The notes beneath the pieces are model-generated. The model was given only the letters and a program-made list of their open reading frames with translations. It had not been told where the DNA came from and did no database searches. The translations under genes and the position numbers were made by a program. Below, piece by piece: positions 12,796 to 24,643 of a stretch of 64,000 nt of DNA. Source of the stretch: Deuterostichococcus epilithicus (taxonomy: Eukaryota; Chlorophyta; Trebouxiophyceae; Prasiolales; Stichococcaceae); contig JAVTLE010000017.1 of NCBI GenBank assembly GCA_033439295.1, positions 1,054,001 to 1,118,000 on the forward strand, read 5' to 3'. Every line of letters begins with the position of its first letter. Position 1 is the first letter of the stretch.

Positions 12796-15700
12796 ATGGC
12801 CAACGAAAAGCAGATCGCTGTGCGGGTCGAGAATCTCGACCCACAGCAGATTGCGTCAGACTTCGCCAACTTACAGGTCTGGGCTCCGCCATGTGCAGCT
12901 GCCATAGCCGCTTGTGTTTCACGGCAAATATGGCTCTGCAAGCTGACACATGATGCACTCGCCGACGCAGCTGGTCGAAACCGAGGTCGAGGAGCCAGCC
13001 AAGGGCCAGGCGCTCGTGAAGTTGAACCTCAGGTAACTAGCGCTCTGGTGACGATACTATTAATTTATAGATATTATATATAAATAAAAAATATAAATTC
13101 AAAACAACAAATATAAATCAAAATAACCAAAAAGCCTCGTGCTAAAATCATATAGATAGAGGCCCGTAACTAGTGCGCGCTGCGTCGCGCCCCCCGCGCG
13201 CGGAGCGNATGATCAGGTGTTGATACTATGACGCCTGACTGAATATCTTCGATGATCTGTGTTGACGACTGACACGTGTGGCTTGCGCTGCGTCTACATG
13301 GTGCAGGCCTCTGCACCCATTCGACGTTATGAACTTCTCCGGGCGAGTGCCCGGCGTGCCAGTTCCTTACATTGCGGGGACCGAAGGTGCGGTTCGATAC
13401 CAGCAGATACGTCCGACAGAGCCTGAGTACCTCGAGCAACACAGCTCGATCCTCGGCTTAGCCTCGTGCTGCTTGTGGCGCGGCTGCTCATCGTGAGCGG
13501 CGCCGCTGCCTTTGATGCAGGCGTGGGAACCATCGTGAAGAGCACGACCGGCAAGTTCAAGGAGGGGCAGCGTGTCGTGGCGAGCTGGTGGCCTAACGGC
13601 ACCTGGACGTCTTATACGACCATCGACGAATCCAGCCTGGTGAGGCATCTCGTGCCCAAAATATCTCCAAATTCATGACAGTTTCGACCTCTATGATCCG
13701 AGGTTTTGAAAGGCAGGTAGCAGAGAAAAGCAAAATTTCTAAATGCCGATTGATCCAACAAAAACTGCAGCAACCTGGATGAGGTGTGCCCAATAATGGC
13801 GCTCAGCACCCGCTATGCACTGCCAGCATGCCGCCGCAACATCATCGTGTTGGCCTTCTGGGTACTTGTAATGTAGCCTGCCGTCTCTCTCGTCTCGTCT
13901 CTCTCGTCTCTGCTGCCAGATGGCAGGCTCTCGCAAGTAAGGACTGACTTGACCAGGCCTACCAGTATGCTGACTGATCACATGCTGCGCAGCTGGCGGT
14001 GCCGGAGGGCGTGTCAGACGAGGCGGCGGCCCAGTTCACAATCAACCCCATCACCCTGGTCGGCCTGGTGGAGACCGCCAGCGTGCCCGAGGTGTGGCAT
14101 GTCTCGATCTAGTGAGTGGCAGCCAGCCCATGTCACACAGCATCGCCGTGCAATTGTCAGCGGTGCCTGCTGCTTCTCGTCGGTAGCAGCAGTGGCTGCG
14201 GTTGTAAGAGGCTGATGTGGCCGCCTCCAGACGCCCATTCTGCATGATGTGCAGCTGCGGTGCAGGACACTGAAGTGAAAGTGCACTGAAAGTGCACTCC
14301 CATGCGGACGCGGGCCGGGTACATTGACTCAACTAATGCCAGCATTGATTTGGGCCGTAACTTGCCAATGAAAAAATTACTGACGCTTGGCCGTTTGCGC
14401 GCTGTAGGGCAAGTACCTGCTGCAAGCGGCGGCGGGCAGTGCGCTCGGTCTCCAGGCGCGCATCCTCCTCTGCACGTGTCCCGTTCTTGTTACAGTGCAT
14501 CGTACAGTACCAACGCACAGTACTACTAGCTCCACACCAAGAGTCCTGAGGATTGCTGCTGGTGGGCTGTAGATGCAAGTGCGCATGGTTTTGTCGTTGC
14601 TGTTCAAAGACTGCTCAGCAGCAGTGGTGATCAGTGACAGACGCACTAGAGGCCTAACAGCAGTTGCAGCAACATCATCTAGCCCGCAGCCTGCCTGGCA
14701 GGCGTGTCTGCTCTACTTGCTCTGCTGAGGCACACGCCATGATCTGCCAGGCGATATCTGTGAATGACCGCAGCCCAACATGTCTGCCAGCCTCCGGCAT
14801 GACTCCTTGTACTCCTCTAACTCGAGACTAACACAACCGACTTCACGCACACACGTCTTATCCCCAGCTGGATAGCTGACGAGCCCGCAATCTTTGTCTA
14901 TGTGTCGCAGCTGGTGCAGTATGCAAAGCACATCGGGCTGAAGACCATCAATGTCGTGCGGCGGCCGGAGCAGGTGGCCGAGCTCAAGGCGCGGGGGTGA
15001 GATCCCAAGCCACAGCGCAATCTATTTAGCAGCGGCACTCCCCCTTGCACGAGACTGCCCATTGAAGATCACCGACACAGGCAGCCTTGGCAAGGCTGCC
15101 TTACTACCAACCCGCTGGCGCCACATGTCGGAGATGCGAAATGCACAATGACATGGCATCAGCATTGGTTTGCAATGCTGTGCAACCGCAGGGCGACAGA
15201 GGTCATCGTGTCCACCGAGGAGGATGTGGTGCAGCGGGTGAGGGAGATCACCAGTGGCGAAGGTGCCTGGGCCGCCTTGGATCCGATTGCGGGCACCTTC
15301 ACCAGCACGGTGCGCAGCCATTGTTGGATTGGATATGCTGTTGGGAAGTCGAGAATTGAGACAGCGATGCATGGCCGTGTTCATATGACGAGCTGCCCTC
15401 AGACTCCCTATGTCGCTGTGTGCATTGCTGTTGCTATGCGTTCACAAGGTGCAGCAAAAGTGAGGGTCATAGCACGTAGTGGTGTCCTGCATCGAAAGAG
15501 TTGAGGCACGTACATGTTCTCCGAGCAAGACGGAAGAGATATACATACTCAGTTTCCTGTTGCCTCGTGCAGATGCTGAAGAGCATCCGCGCTGGCGGCA
15601 CTGTGTATGTCTACGGCGTGCTCACCAGCGACGACGCCACAGTGAAGGTGCATCTGTTATGTTTTCACCTGCGAATTGGTGTCATCGGGCAAGCAGAGTC

Positions 15701-16361
15701 GAGATCTTAGCTTATGCGTCTGCGGCCGCGCGTGGCCTGCTGGCAACGCTCAGCCGTACTCAGCTTGCCGTAAAACTGGGTGTGACACCATGTCTGGAAG
15801 GTGCACGTTGTGCTAAAGTCCAGCAGTGTCTGATAAGATGTTCGCCCATTCTATTACGACGTTGACGGCATTCCAGGTGATGGACATGATGCCGGCGCAC
15901 AAGGGGCTGCGCGGCTTTGTGGAGTTGACCTGGGTGAACGGCGACGGCCCAGAAAAGGCGCGCGAGCGCCTGGAGTTCACCCTCAAGCTGCTGGCTGACG
16001 GTGTCATCACGCCACTGAAAGGTGGGTAATTCATTGATGGCATTTGAGGCAGTGCAGGACGAAGGCTCCAGCGGAGAGTATCCGTCCCTGCAAAACAAGG
16101 CTGCTGTGGTGGCGGCAAAGGGCATCATATGGCATGCGCATACACTCTTGCGCATAGTATGGCTGCTCCTGCACCCTGTCAATCGCCTCATCCGTCAAGG
16201 ACACGTCGGTTCGAAAGGTAGCTTTCCAATGCTAAAAGTCTAATTCCGCATTTTCTTATCATGCAGCTGTTGAGACGTACAAGCTGAAGGACTTCCGGGC
16301 GGCTATCCAGGCGCAGCAGAAGGGCCCGCGTGGCGGCAGGATCTTCCTGTCGGCCGATTGA
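12796..16361 (+). CDS. G3: ETR-like MDR reductase, tandem twin of G2
   Basis: Eleven exons of exactly the same lengths as G2: 12796-12876, 12971-13032, 13307-13386, 13521-13639, 13993-14091, 14408-14455, 14911-14996, 15192-15309, 15573-15647, 15877-16021 and 16267-16361. They give 335 residues. The intron after 14455 has a GC donor (GCGCGC), as in G2. The intron after 16021 has GT where G2 has GC. The protein keeps GKYLLQAAAGSALGLQ, TINVVRRPEQ and GLRGFVELTW. Like G2 it lacks the NP pair and the catalytic tyrosine (PLHPFDVMNFSGRVPG). It converges with G4 across a 560-nt gap. Confidence 0.86.
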
Positions 16362-16921
16362 CAACATACGCCAACTGGACGGCGTTTGATAGCGGAGTTT
16401 TCGAGATCATTCTGGCGAAGAGATCTGCTGCCGCAACTCAGTGACAGGGCGCCGCCTCATTACATAAGCAATGGCGTCAATGGTATTTGGGTGCTTGCAA
16501 GGAGGATGCGTCAGTATCATTGGCATTGCAATGCTGCACAGTCCTCTACTTGTAAATTTGCTGCACAGTCCTCTACTTGTAAATTTGCCACCGACTTGCA
16601 GTCGGCTTCATAGTAATTGAGAGCAGTAATTTACGATCGGAAAAAGCTTTCATTTTGTCATATGGTCGTACGTTCTATATGAGAAGAGCCGAGACCACAC
16701 ACAGCCGAGCAGCTCTGTTCTATTCTGAAGGCAATCCAGTCCTAACATGGATTGTCAACCAAATTGAATTCGCTCTGTCCAGGCCGCGCCCGTACACAAA
16801 GTGCCTCCCTCCATCCATCAGCCCACAGCGCAGGCCTGACGCTGGCGCTAGGTGTGCGTGGCCAGCTGCTCGTGCGACGCAGGAGCAGCTGACACACGCG
16901 ACTTCCCAAGCCGAACCCCAT
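16362..16921. other. Convergent 3' ends of G3 (+) and G4 (-)
   Basis: Tail-to-tail intergenic space holding both 3' untranslated regions. It contains the duplicated TGTAA element described separately. No gene is supported; the 179-codon plus-strand frame starting at 16655 runs over the last exon of G4 and is a shadow. Confidence 0.6.
16534..16587 (+). terminator. Tandemly duplicated 27-bp element with poly(A) signal TGTAA
   Basis: The 27-mer beginning CTGCACAGTCCTCTACTTG occurs at 16534-16560 and again at 16561-16587. Each copy contains TGTAA (16551-16555 and 16578-16582), lying about 190 and 217 nt after the G3 stop. Function as a cleavage/polyadenylation signal is inferred from the known green-algal consensus. 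Confidence 0.65.
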
Positions 16922-19900
16922 CTAGGCCAAGAAGACCTTGGCACCCCGCCCGGCCTTCTGGCTGGCGACGATGGCATCGTGCACGTTCTCCAGCTCGAAG
17001 ACGCGACCTGCGTCACAAAGGAGTTTCAGGGTTTCAAGCAGCGCCTTGCGCATGCAGCTCTAGAGCCGCATAAGAGGCATTCGGCAGCAGCACGAGAGCG
17101 GGCATGCACTGCAGGTCGGTGCAGCGGCCCAGCGGCCCAGCGGCCCAGCGGGCAGCTGCAGCTGTTTGCGCAGCTGCCGGCAGCCCGCCCCTGACGTCTA
17201 GCCCTGCAATGCCCTCCACAAACAGTGCTACTCGGTGCCCTGCTTGAACTCTTGCAGAAGAACAGATATATGGACCCACCCGACAGCGGCGTCATGACGC
17301 CGTCCGCCAGCAGCTGCATCGCATTTCGCAGCCGCTCCTGCTTCTTGTCTTCGCCGTCAGCGCCCAGCCAGTTGCCCAGGATGAAGCCGCCCAGCCAGCG
17401 CTGCGTGATGAGCAGGTCCATGACCTGTGCCACAGCAGAGGGTGTGAGGGTTTGCGGCTGCAGATGAGGCAGTGAAGCCGCCCAGCCAGCGCTGCGCGAT
17501 GCGCAGGTCCATGACACACGCCACACAGAGAGTCTGCAAGTTTGCAGTCTGAGTCGGGTTGCTTGGTTTCATTGGCAAAGTTGGCTGCGTCGTCTGTGCA
17601 CCTTCGGGCGGCACTATGGGACGGCACTACGGCAGGGCGACGAGCAAGTGCAGCAGAGGCGCCGCCAACTGGTTGCTTGGCACAGCGAATAAGTTGGCCG
17701 GCCTTCCCCTGAGAGGCTTGCTCACGTCCTACACCCGGGCGGCAGGTACCTTCCTAAAGAGGCAGGTGAACGGAATTCATGGTTCATGTTGCACAGAGGT
17801 CGCAGTGGACGCACGCTGATGTTGATGCTGGTGCCGGACAGCGCGCCGTAGATGCGCACCTCGCCGCCGTGCCGCACGCTATTCAGCAGCTGCGGGCAGC
17901 ACATGGGACGGATCAGCGCCGTGCAGCATCGAATCAATAGGTGCCTGATGGGTCAACAGCCTGTGGGTGGGATCACGAGGCATGGCTGCATGAGAGCGAC
18001 AGTGGCCTCAGGCCTCATATGCGGTTCAGCGGTGCTGTGTGCACGGTGCGGCAGGCAGAAAGGCGCAGGACCAAAGGATGGCTGGCACTATGCAGCATCG
18101 GTCAGGTCCCAGCTGTCTATGCTGGAAGGCAGTGTCGAGCGTCACGACGGAGGGGCAAGGCCCGCCAGCTGGGGATGTGCCCACCGTGCTGGTGAAGCTG
18201 CCGGCCACGGGGTCGAGGCCCGCCCAGGCGCCCTCCCCGCCAGTGATGTCCCGCACCCGCTGAACCACGTCCTCCTCCGACGAGTTGATGACCTCGTCCG
18301 CCCTGTAGTGCAGAAACATATCGCTCACTCGGTTAACCCTGAGCAGGTATTGCGCCCGCTGCGCAACGACCTTCTCCCACGAATCGATGACCTCGATCGC
18401 GTTTTTTCCAGTGCAGAAGCAGCATCGAAGTAAACGCCCACGCCGCCAGTGATGTCCTGCGCACGCTGCACCACATTCTCTGCCGGAGAGGCATGAATGA
18501 CCTCGCCACCCTGCTGCAGGTAACGACAGTTCAAAAATGCGTGTGTGGCAAAGTCCATCCCGGGTTCACACATCAAAGCTGGCAGGATTGCTGGCGAACA
18601 TAGGCCGCACCTTGTGCCAATCGGTAACCTTTACAGAGTAGCTGGGGAGTAGGCCAACAAATGCGCACCCGAGGTCCTTCAGTTCCTGGATCTGCTCGGC
18701 TCTTCGCACGATCGAGATGGTCTTGACGCCAACGTGCTTAGCGAACTGGATGAGCATGCGACCCAGCACGCTACCTGCGGCGCCCTGGATGAGGTACTTG
18801 CCCTGCGGCGAGATTGTTGCAAGCTGGTGAGCCAGGCATGCGCGTCGGGCATCTCAAGACCAGGTGCCTGAATTTGCAAGCTGCATTCATCCTTGGCTCC
18901 AGAGCCTTGAGGTGCACAGCGGCAAACAGCATAATGGCGCAGGGGCGGGCGTTTGAGTTTTGGCACTTGGCTGCACCCCGACACCCAACGAGGCCAGCCA
19001 TGCCTCTATGTCTTGCTTGCAAATAGAGATTCGCAGCTTTCCCACTACCGCTAACCCGAGAGCCCACAGCCAATAAAGTGGGGTTTCACGATCTGGGTGC
19101 GCCATGCAATCAGGCGCACCTCAGGGACTGCGGACACCTCCACCATTCCGATGACGGTCAGCGGGTTCACCTGCGACCAGCAGCAAGTGTCAGAGCGCCT
19201 GAGACCGCTTGGTGGTGCAGCCCGCTGGCGGACGTGGGTGTGCTGCGAGCCTGAGTTGCACGCAAGCAGTTCGACAGTGTGGCTGACCAGTGTGCAGGCG
19301 GCCAAAGGGAGATCAAGACACTCACATAAAACTGCGCGGCGGTCTTGTCGTCGACCTTGTCGTGCACTGCCAGCTGCACGTCAGCGATCATTTGTCAGTC
19401 GCCATGTGAAGAGCTCGCGCTGGGGTCACACAACGCAAAAGGCCAGCGGACTCTGCACAGCGCCAAGGTTCTCAACCACCATTCTCTACAGCCGGCGCCC
19501 GCAGGCTGCTGCGCCGTAGCAGTGATGGCGCCTGCTGCAGCTGAGCAGCAAGCTGAGCATGCACACGGGTGCAGGGCTCAAAGCCTGCTGACAGATGCGA
19601 GCCACACACGCCGGGAATGCACAGGTAACACCGGCTTACCAGTCTGGACTCGGGCACCACCACAAATTGGGCCCAAGTGCCGATCGCCCAGCCACCCCCC
19701 ACGACACGGTCGCCGGGCTGGAACTTGCTGGCGCCCGGGCCGTTCTCCTCCACGACGCCGACGCCTGATGGGCAGCAGCAGAAGCAGCAGAATGCCATCA
19801 ACGCGAGCAGCTTCAAAAGCTCCGCCTCGTCAAACCGTTCACCAACTCCCTCCCACCGATCAACCGTGCCCATGTCAGCCAGCAGCGAGGCCGAGTCATC

Positions 19901-20576
19901 GCCGGCATCAGACAATAGCCCGTGCATCGTGCCGAGTCATCGCTGGCATCAGACAATAGCCCGCGCATCGTGTCGAAACCTGCAGCCACTGGGCAATCTC
20001 GACTCGGCAGCGCAAGGGTAGTAGCCGCGGCGCACCTTCGCTGCCGACGGTGAAGGGCACCTTATCAGCGAGCCCCGGGTAGAGTCCTGCTGAGCTGATT
20101 AGATCAGTAGGGTTCAGAGGCCTGCACAGAGCAGAAACTGTGAGAATCGTGAGCGTTTACTCACGGACTGACGCAGTGGCCCGGAGGCGGTGCAGGGACT
20201 GCCAGCCCGGGGTGCTTGCAACAACGTGCTTCAGCAGGAAGCATCAGGAGAGGGGTGCTTGCCTGAGCTTCATGCGGACCAGCACCTCGCCTTCTCCGGG
20301 CTTAGGCACGTCCAGCGTCTCCACCTGCGCCAGGACACAGCGGCGATGGCAAAGGTGTAAACGTCATGTGGCCATGCATCACAGGCGCCAATCAGGCCGC
20401 CTGGACGAGGGTGGCGAAGCAGAGCGGTCCGGACAGCATCAGGCGACGGTAAAAGCCTGTGCAGGGAGCTCGACTTTGTGGTAATGGCGGCTGCACCCCA
20501 CCTGGAGGTTGGCGTAGTTGTCCTTGATTTTGGCTTCATCGAGGCTGGCGACGCGCACTGCGAGGTTGCCCGGCAT
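16922..20576 (-). CDS. G4: MDR-family 2-enoyl-thioester reductase-like protein
   Basis: Eleven exons: 20576-20502, 20324-20263, 20121-20036, 19764-19640, 19373-19326, 19170-19120, 18802-18669, 18302-18185, 17889-17815, 17424-17280 and 17007-16922. They total 1005 nt (334 residues). It carries RPLNPTDLISSAGLYPG, the complete ETR signature with NP(S/T)D and the tyrosine, then GVGVVEENGPG, GTWAQFVVVPES, GKYLIQGAAGSVLGRM and TISIVRRAEQ, and ends KAGRGAKVFLA. The NADPH-motif exon and the following one are fused here, while the LAVxD...NP exon is split by an extra intron. The intron after 20263 uses a GC donor (GCAAGC). Two partial exon copies lie inside its introns. Of all paralogs it looks most like a catalytically competent ETR. 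Confidence 0.87.
17474..17515 (-). repeat. 42-bp copy of the start of G4 exon 10
   Basis: Reads VMDLRIAQRWLGGFTA on the minus strand, against VMDLLITQRWLGGFIL at the start of the real exon (17424 downward). The two are nearly identical over about 42 nt and lie about 90 nt apart. The copy lacks the rest of the exon, so it is a local segmental duplication rather than a usable exon. Confidence 0.75.
18418..18513 (-). repeat. Diverged copy of G4 exon 8
   Basis: Reads GGEVIHASPAENVVQRAQ then DITGGVGVYFDAAS, closely parallel to ADEVINSSEEDVVQRVRD, ITGGEGAWAGLDPV of the real exon at 18302-18185. It has an upstream acceptor (CTGCAG), and its frame stays open. It lies between exon 7 and the real exon 8. 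It could be a mutually exclusive exon or a decaying duplicate; the substitut­ions at conserved positions favour decay. Confidence 0.7.
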
Positions 20577-21212
20577 GGTGAGAGCAAGTCTAAGGTTTGC
20601 CGAGTGGCTCAGGTGCTGTTTCGAGATGGCGTAGAGGACTCGCAAGGCTGACGGAGTAACTGATGGAGGCGTGCAATGATTTGCAACGGCTAGGCTAAAG
20701 TCACTGAACCTGGGGTAATGGAATATCTGATCGTCAAGTGATTATGCCTCGGTTTGTGGGGGTGTCATGAGCCTGATTGCAAATATGCCTACATTACGCC
20801 AGTGCAATTTCTTGTCTGACAATGTCGGACGCTGCGCAGCAGCTGGTGCTGAGAAGGGGTGCATTGTTCGGAGAGGTAGTCCAAGTGCATCACACGAGTA
20901 CTATCCCACCTTTTTCCTGCCGTGTGTGGAACCACCCTTGGATGTGATATAATTCTCATCATCCTGCACTACTTTTGTCGTGGCCAGTGGCCAGGTGACA
21001 AAATATTTGTCACAGGTTTGTCACGCACGTGCCATTAACACACATTGTGCCGACCCCACAACTCCGTGCGAGCTGCAAACTGGCTTCTACTACAAGTCAG
21101 AAGTTCGGTGATCTGAGCCCCTACGCGCTGTGCATCACTTTGCAGCACTCTGTTGTCCCCTGATCCAGCACTGCCAGGACGTCCTGCAGAGTTGGCAGAT
21201 CAGTTCACGTAC
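20577..21212. other. Divergent promoter region of G4 (-) and G5 (+)
   Basis: A 636-nt gap between two outward-facing start codons. It should hold both promoters and 5' untranslated regions. I saw no gene and no promoter element that I could assign with confidence. Confidence 0.55.
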
Positions 21213-23855
21213 ATGGCGCCCCAGAAGCAGCACGCCGTCGTCGTGACGAGCACGGATGCCGACAAAGCCAAAACTTACGACAATCTCGAGCTGCAGGAGC
21301 GGGACGTGCCTGAGCTGCAGGATGGCCAGGTGCGCATGATCTAATCTCGCTGATGACGAGCGATGGGGGATGCTGGCACTGCGTCATGTTCACGCTTTGA
21401 CAAAGATCTTGGCCAAGTGGGCGACGGATGGCCTGTTTCGTGCGCAGGTGTTGGTGCGCATCACGCTGCGGCCGGTCAACCCCACAGAGGGACTCCAGAT
21501 CACCGGCGGCTACGGGCACAAAGCCCCGTTCGTGCCAGGTGAGCGCCAACCATCCGCTGACATCACATCCGCAGCATGGCGGCCATGTGTACCACGCCGC
21601 GCACTTGTGGATGCTGCCGCAGGATGAGTCCCATCTCAATGGTTATCACTTCTGCTTCTGAAAGCAGGCCTACAGCAACACAAACAGCAGCATTATCACA
21701 TGCTGCTCAGCTTCGTGCCTGGATCTCTTCTAAGTTCTGTTGCTGCCGCAGGCTCGGAGGGCGTCGGCATCGTTGAGGAGCTGGGCCCGGGCACCAGCGG
21801 CCGCCTGGCCAAGGGACAGCGTGTCTGTTCGGCCGACTGGGGCTTGGCATCCTGGCAAGAATATGCAGCCATCGACGAGAAGTTCCTGGTGCGGTCCTCA
21901 CCATAGAAACCCTTTGTCGAAACCCAGGCCCATGAGCATCAACTTTTAGTCAGATTTTCTTCTTTCTTTTCGCTCTTCAGCCTACGTCATCGTGGCTTTG
22001 TAGGTGGGCGTTCCGGACGACATTAATGACGAGATAGCCGCCCAAACTTTTATCACCACACTTACTGTGATCGGCCTCGTCGAGACGGCTGCTGTGCCCA
22101 AGGTGTGCAGGGTTCCAGGGTTTTGCATCGTGCTTCGCCCGCGGCGCTGCTCGTCAGGAGTGATCACCCGGCCCTGCAGCGCCTTTGCTGTCTGGCATTC
22201 ACTGCATCGATCATGCAGTTCAATCCGTGTACGTGAGTGAGATGTCACCTACAATGCGCGACCATGTGGCATCCGCTTGGGGCATTTTGGCTTGCAGGGC
22301 GAGTGGCTCTTCCAGACGGCAGCTGCGTCAGGGCTCGGTCGCCAGGTGGGCTGCTGACCAGCAGAATAAACCAGTGCTAATGCCTTGACTGTGTTGCGCG
22401 CGATCCCGGCACGCTGATTCAAGTCCCAAACAGCACGATCCCGACTAGCAAGGCCGTTGTGCACGATGACGAACCTTGGCACCGTCCGTCGGCTCTCGGC
22501 GAGCCTCACGATTCCACTGCTCGACGACCTGCAGGTCATCCAGTATGCCAGGAGCCAGGGCATCAGGACGATCAACGTCGTGCGGCGCGGCAGCCAGAAG
22601 GCGGAGCTGGAGGCGCTCGGCGCGGACGCCGTCATCGACTCCAGCACAGAGGACTTTGTGGCGCGGGCAAAGGAAATCACAAGTGGCGCTGGCGCCTACT
22701 CCGCCATCGACCCCGTGTCCGGCGACACCACTGGCAAGGTGCGGTTTTTGTATATACTTCAGTCGCTGCGGCGCTCGAAGCCCCGGCATGCGGATGCAGC
22801 AACGCACAGGTCACTGCTGGTGCATGCCGGTCACAGGGTCGCAGCATGGCTGTGCTGCAGTTGCAGTGCCAGACCCCCGGCGCCACGGAGGGAGCTCGTT
22901 GCTCAATACGCTGAGCCCGCCATTCACATGAAGCGCACTCTGCAGCTGTATCAGGTGCAGGAGGCGGTTCTGGGAGGGCGTCTCTGTGGCCGTCTACGGC
23001 GACCTGCCGGGGCCAGTGTCCAAGTCCGCCAGCTGCACCGACTGGTTTCTGAATGCACCTCGATGTCGTGGCTGCAGGTTCTCGAGGCGGTGCGGCAGGG
23101 CGGCGTTGTCACCCTGTATGGCGCGATGTCGGGGCCCGCGCTCGGGGTCCAGGTGTCCCAGTTGTTTGGCAAGACGCTCAGCAGTTTCATCATCTACTCC
23201 TGGTGCGCGACCTTCCTCCCCCGCTTTTGTACATCACCTTTGCAGGCAGATAATCTGTCGTGTCCACCACAGAGGCTCAAGACCGGTTGTTGGCATGCAC
23301 GTCTTCTTGCAGTCCCGTCCAGCGGCAGCGCCGTGCCGTCCTGGTCAGAGAGAAGTCGGTGTTGAACCGTCAGGGGTTGCTGTGCACCTTCAGGCTGCCA
23401 TCGCATGGGCCGGAGAGAGCGCGCGCTCTGTTTGACGACGCCTTCAAGCTCTTCCAGGACGGCGTCCTGTCCGCACACCCAGGTGCCATCTGAGTTTTGC
23501 TCTGGGAACGCTGCACGTGCGTGAGTCAGGCTCTTCTTCTGTGGGTGGGTGGCAGCTGGCCCAGCGCAGACCCGGTCAAGCTTTGACTGAAGTGTCTGTT
23601 GTTACTTAGCACAGCGTTTGCCCGACCGGCGTAGCATCCCATCAAAGCTGCCTTGCTCGCGCTGGGAGCAGCAGCCCCGCCCTTCCTCACCAAAGCTCGG
23701 CTGCTAACCGTCAAGTCAATGCAGGCAAACCCTGAGTCTCAACCCTTGAACACACAGGCAAGCGGTACCCGCTGGCAGAGTACAAGAAGGCTTTCGAGGC
23801 GAGTGTGGCGCCCGGCCGCGGCGCCGAATCGCCCAAGGTGTTCCTGGAGTCCTGA
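21213..23855 (+). CDS. G5: ETR-like MDR reductase, clade with FIIYSW block
   Basis: Nine exons, all GT-AG: 21213-21329, 21448-21538, 21752-21888, 22004-22102, 22298-22345, 22535-22738, 23078-23202, 23394-23482 and 23758-23855. They total 1008 nt (335 residues). The start is MAPQKQHAVVVTSTDADK. Motifs are RPVNPTEGLQITGGYG (NP and tyrosine present, D replaced by E), GSEGVGIVEELGPG, WQEYAAIDEKFL, GEWLFQTAAASGLGRQ, TINVVRRGSQ, GADAVIDSSTED and KTLSSFIIYSW. It ends SPKVFLES. The exons encoding the VIQYA and GADAVIDSS blocks are fused into one 204-nt exon, as in G6. It is closest to G6, which follows in the same direction. Confidence 0.88.
22963..23050 (+). repeat. Frameshifted copy of G5 exon 7 upstream of the real exon
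   Basis: After CAG at about 22954 the sequence reads VQEAV, then after a frame change VAVYGDLPGP. This corresponds to VLEAVRQGGVVTLYGAMSGP of the real exon at 23078-23202. The copy needs a frameshift to align, so it cannot encode the block; it is a pseudo-exon left by local duplication. Confidence 0.6.
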
Positions 23856-24643
23856 CGGAGTGGGAAGTTGCGAGAAGTGTGGGCTGGAGGTTGAATGGGT
23901 TTCAAGCACAGCAGGATGCGACGGCGACGGCGGCGGCAATGGCGGATGTTTGTGCCAGAAAGGATCAAGGCACAGGTTTTGCGGAAAAGTTTCTCAATCC
24001 AATGCGCACGAAAGTTTTGGCGCTGAAGCTGTCGCCACCTGCTGCGCGCAGTATCGGCCGCATGCCGCTGCCGTCACCAAAGCGTAGACCTGATTGCCGC
24101 GCGAATAATGCATGCGTTGCAGCGATTTGGGCATGTTTGCTGACGAATTGAAGGGGCCCAAGAAGTTGAAGGACGATCCTCACCAGGAGCCATCGTCCAC
24201 GTGCACCCCTGCATAACGCACTGTATTATCTAGGTGGACTTGCCAGCCTACTATCCGCTGCATGGATGCAGACGGCACGTGTTGTCAGACATTGCGCACT
24301 GCGCTGAAGCCGCTGGTCCGACACTGAATCGTGCGGAAGTTCACAACGTCCATTGCATCAATATTCCCTGCGTGTCCAACGCAGGTCCAGTAGACGTGTC
24401 CAGTACAGTTCAGGCCACCAGTCCACCCGACTGCTCTTGATCTTCATTACGCCATTATTTTTATTACGAAAAGGATCATTTCCTGCGGCCGCAGTCCAGT
24501 TCGGTGGTCCTCCTGCTTTGCACTTACAGTTCCCACTCCCCACTTTCCTGTGATACAGCCTGATCGCTGAAGTGCGATACCTCTTGCGCGTTTGCATCCA
24601 AGGACAAGCACTCTGATCAAACTTCCACGTGCAGCACGCACAC
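23856..24643. other. Intergenic region between G5 and G6
   Basis: Contains the 3' flank of G5 and the promoter side of G6. No coding exon could be supported in these 788 nt. Confidence 0.55.

Larger units (their letters stand above)
7315..16470 (+). repeat. Tandem duplication unit carrying G2 and G3 (period about 5.2 kb)
   Basis: Sequence from about 7315 to about 11530 recurs from about 12556 to about 16470. Shared landmarks are the upstream CGCCCACTTTGGCGCAGA block (7319 and 12560), the start region, all eleven exons with identical lengths, and the CTGCCGCAACTCAG stretch 3' of each gene. Intron 1 (94 nt) is identical in both copies, while introns in the middle and 3' half have diverged. This fits duplication followed by recent homogenisation of the 5' end. 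Confidence 0.85.

Noticed and set aside
22457-23365. 302-codon plus-strand open frame
   Set aside because: It contains real G5 exons but reads through introns between them; conserved splice junctions and paralog alignment show it is not a separate gene.
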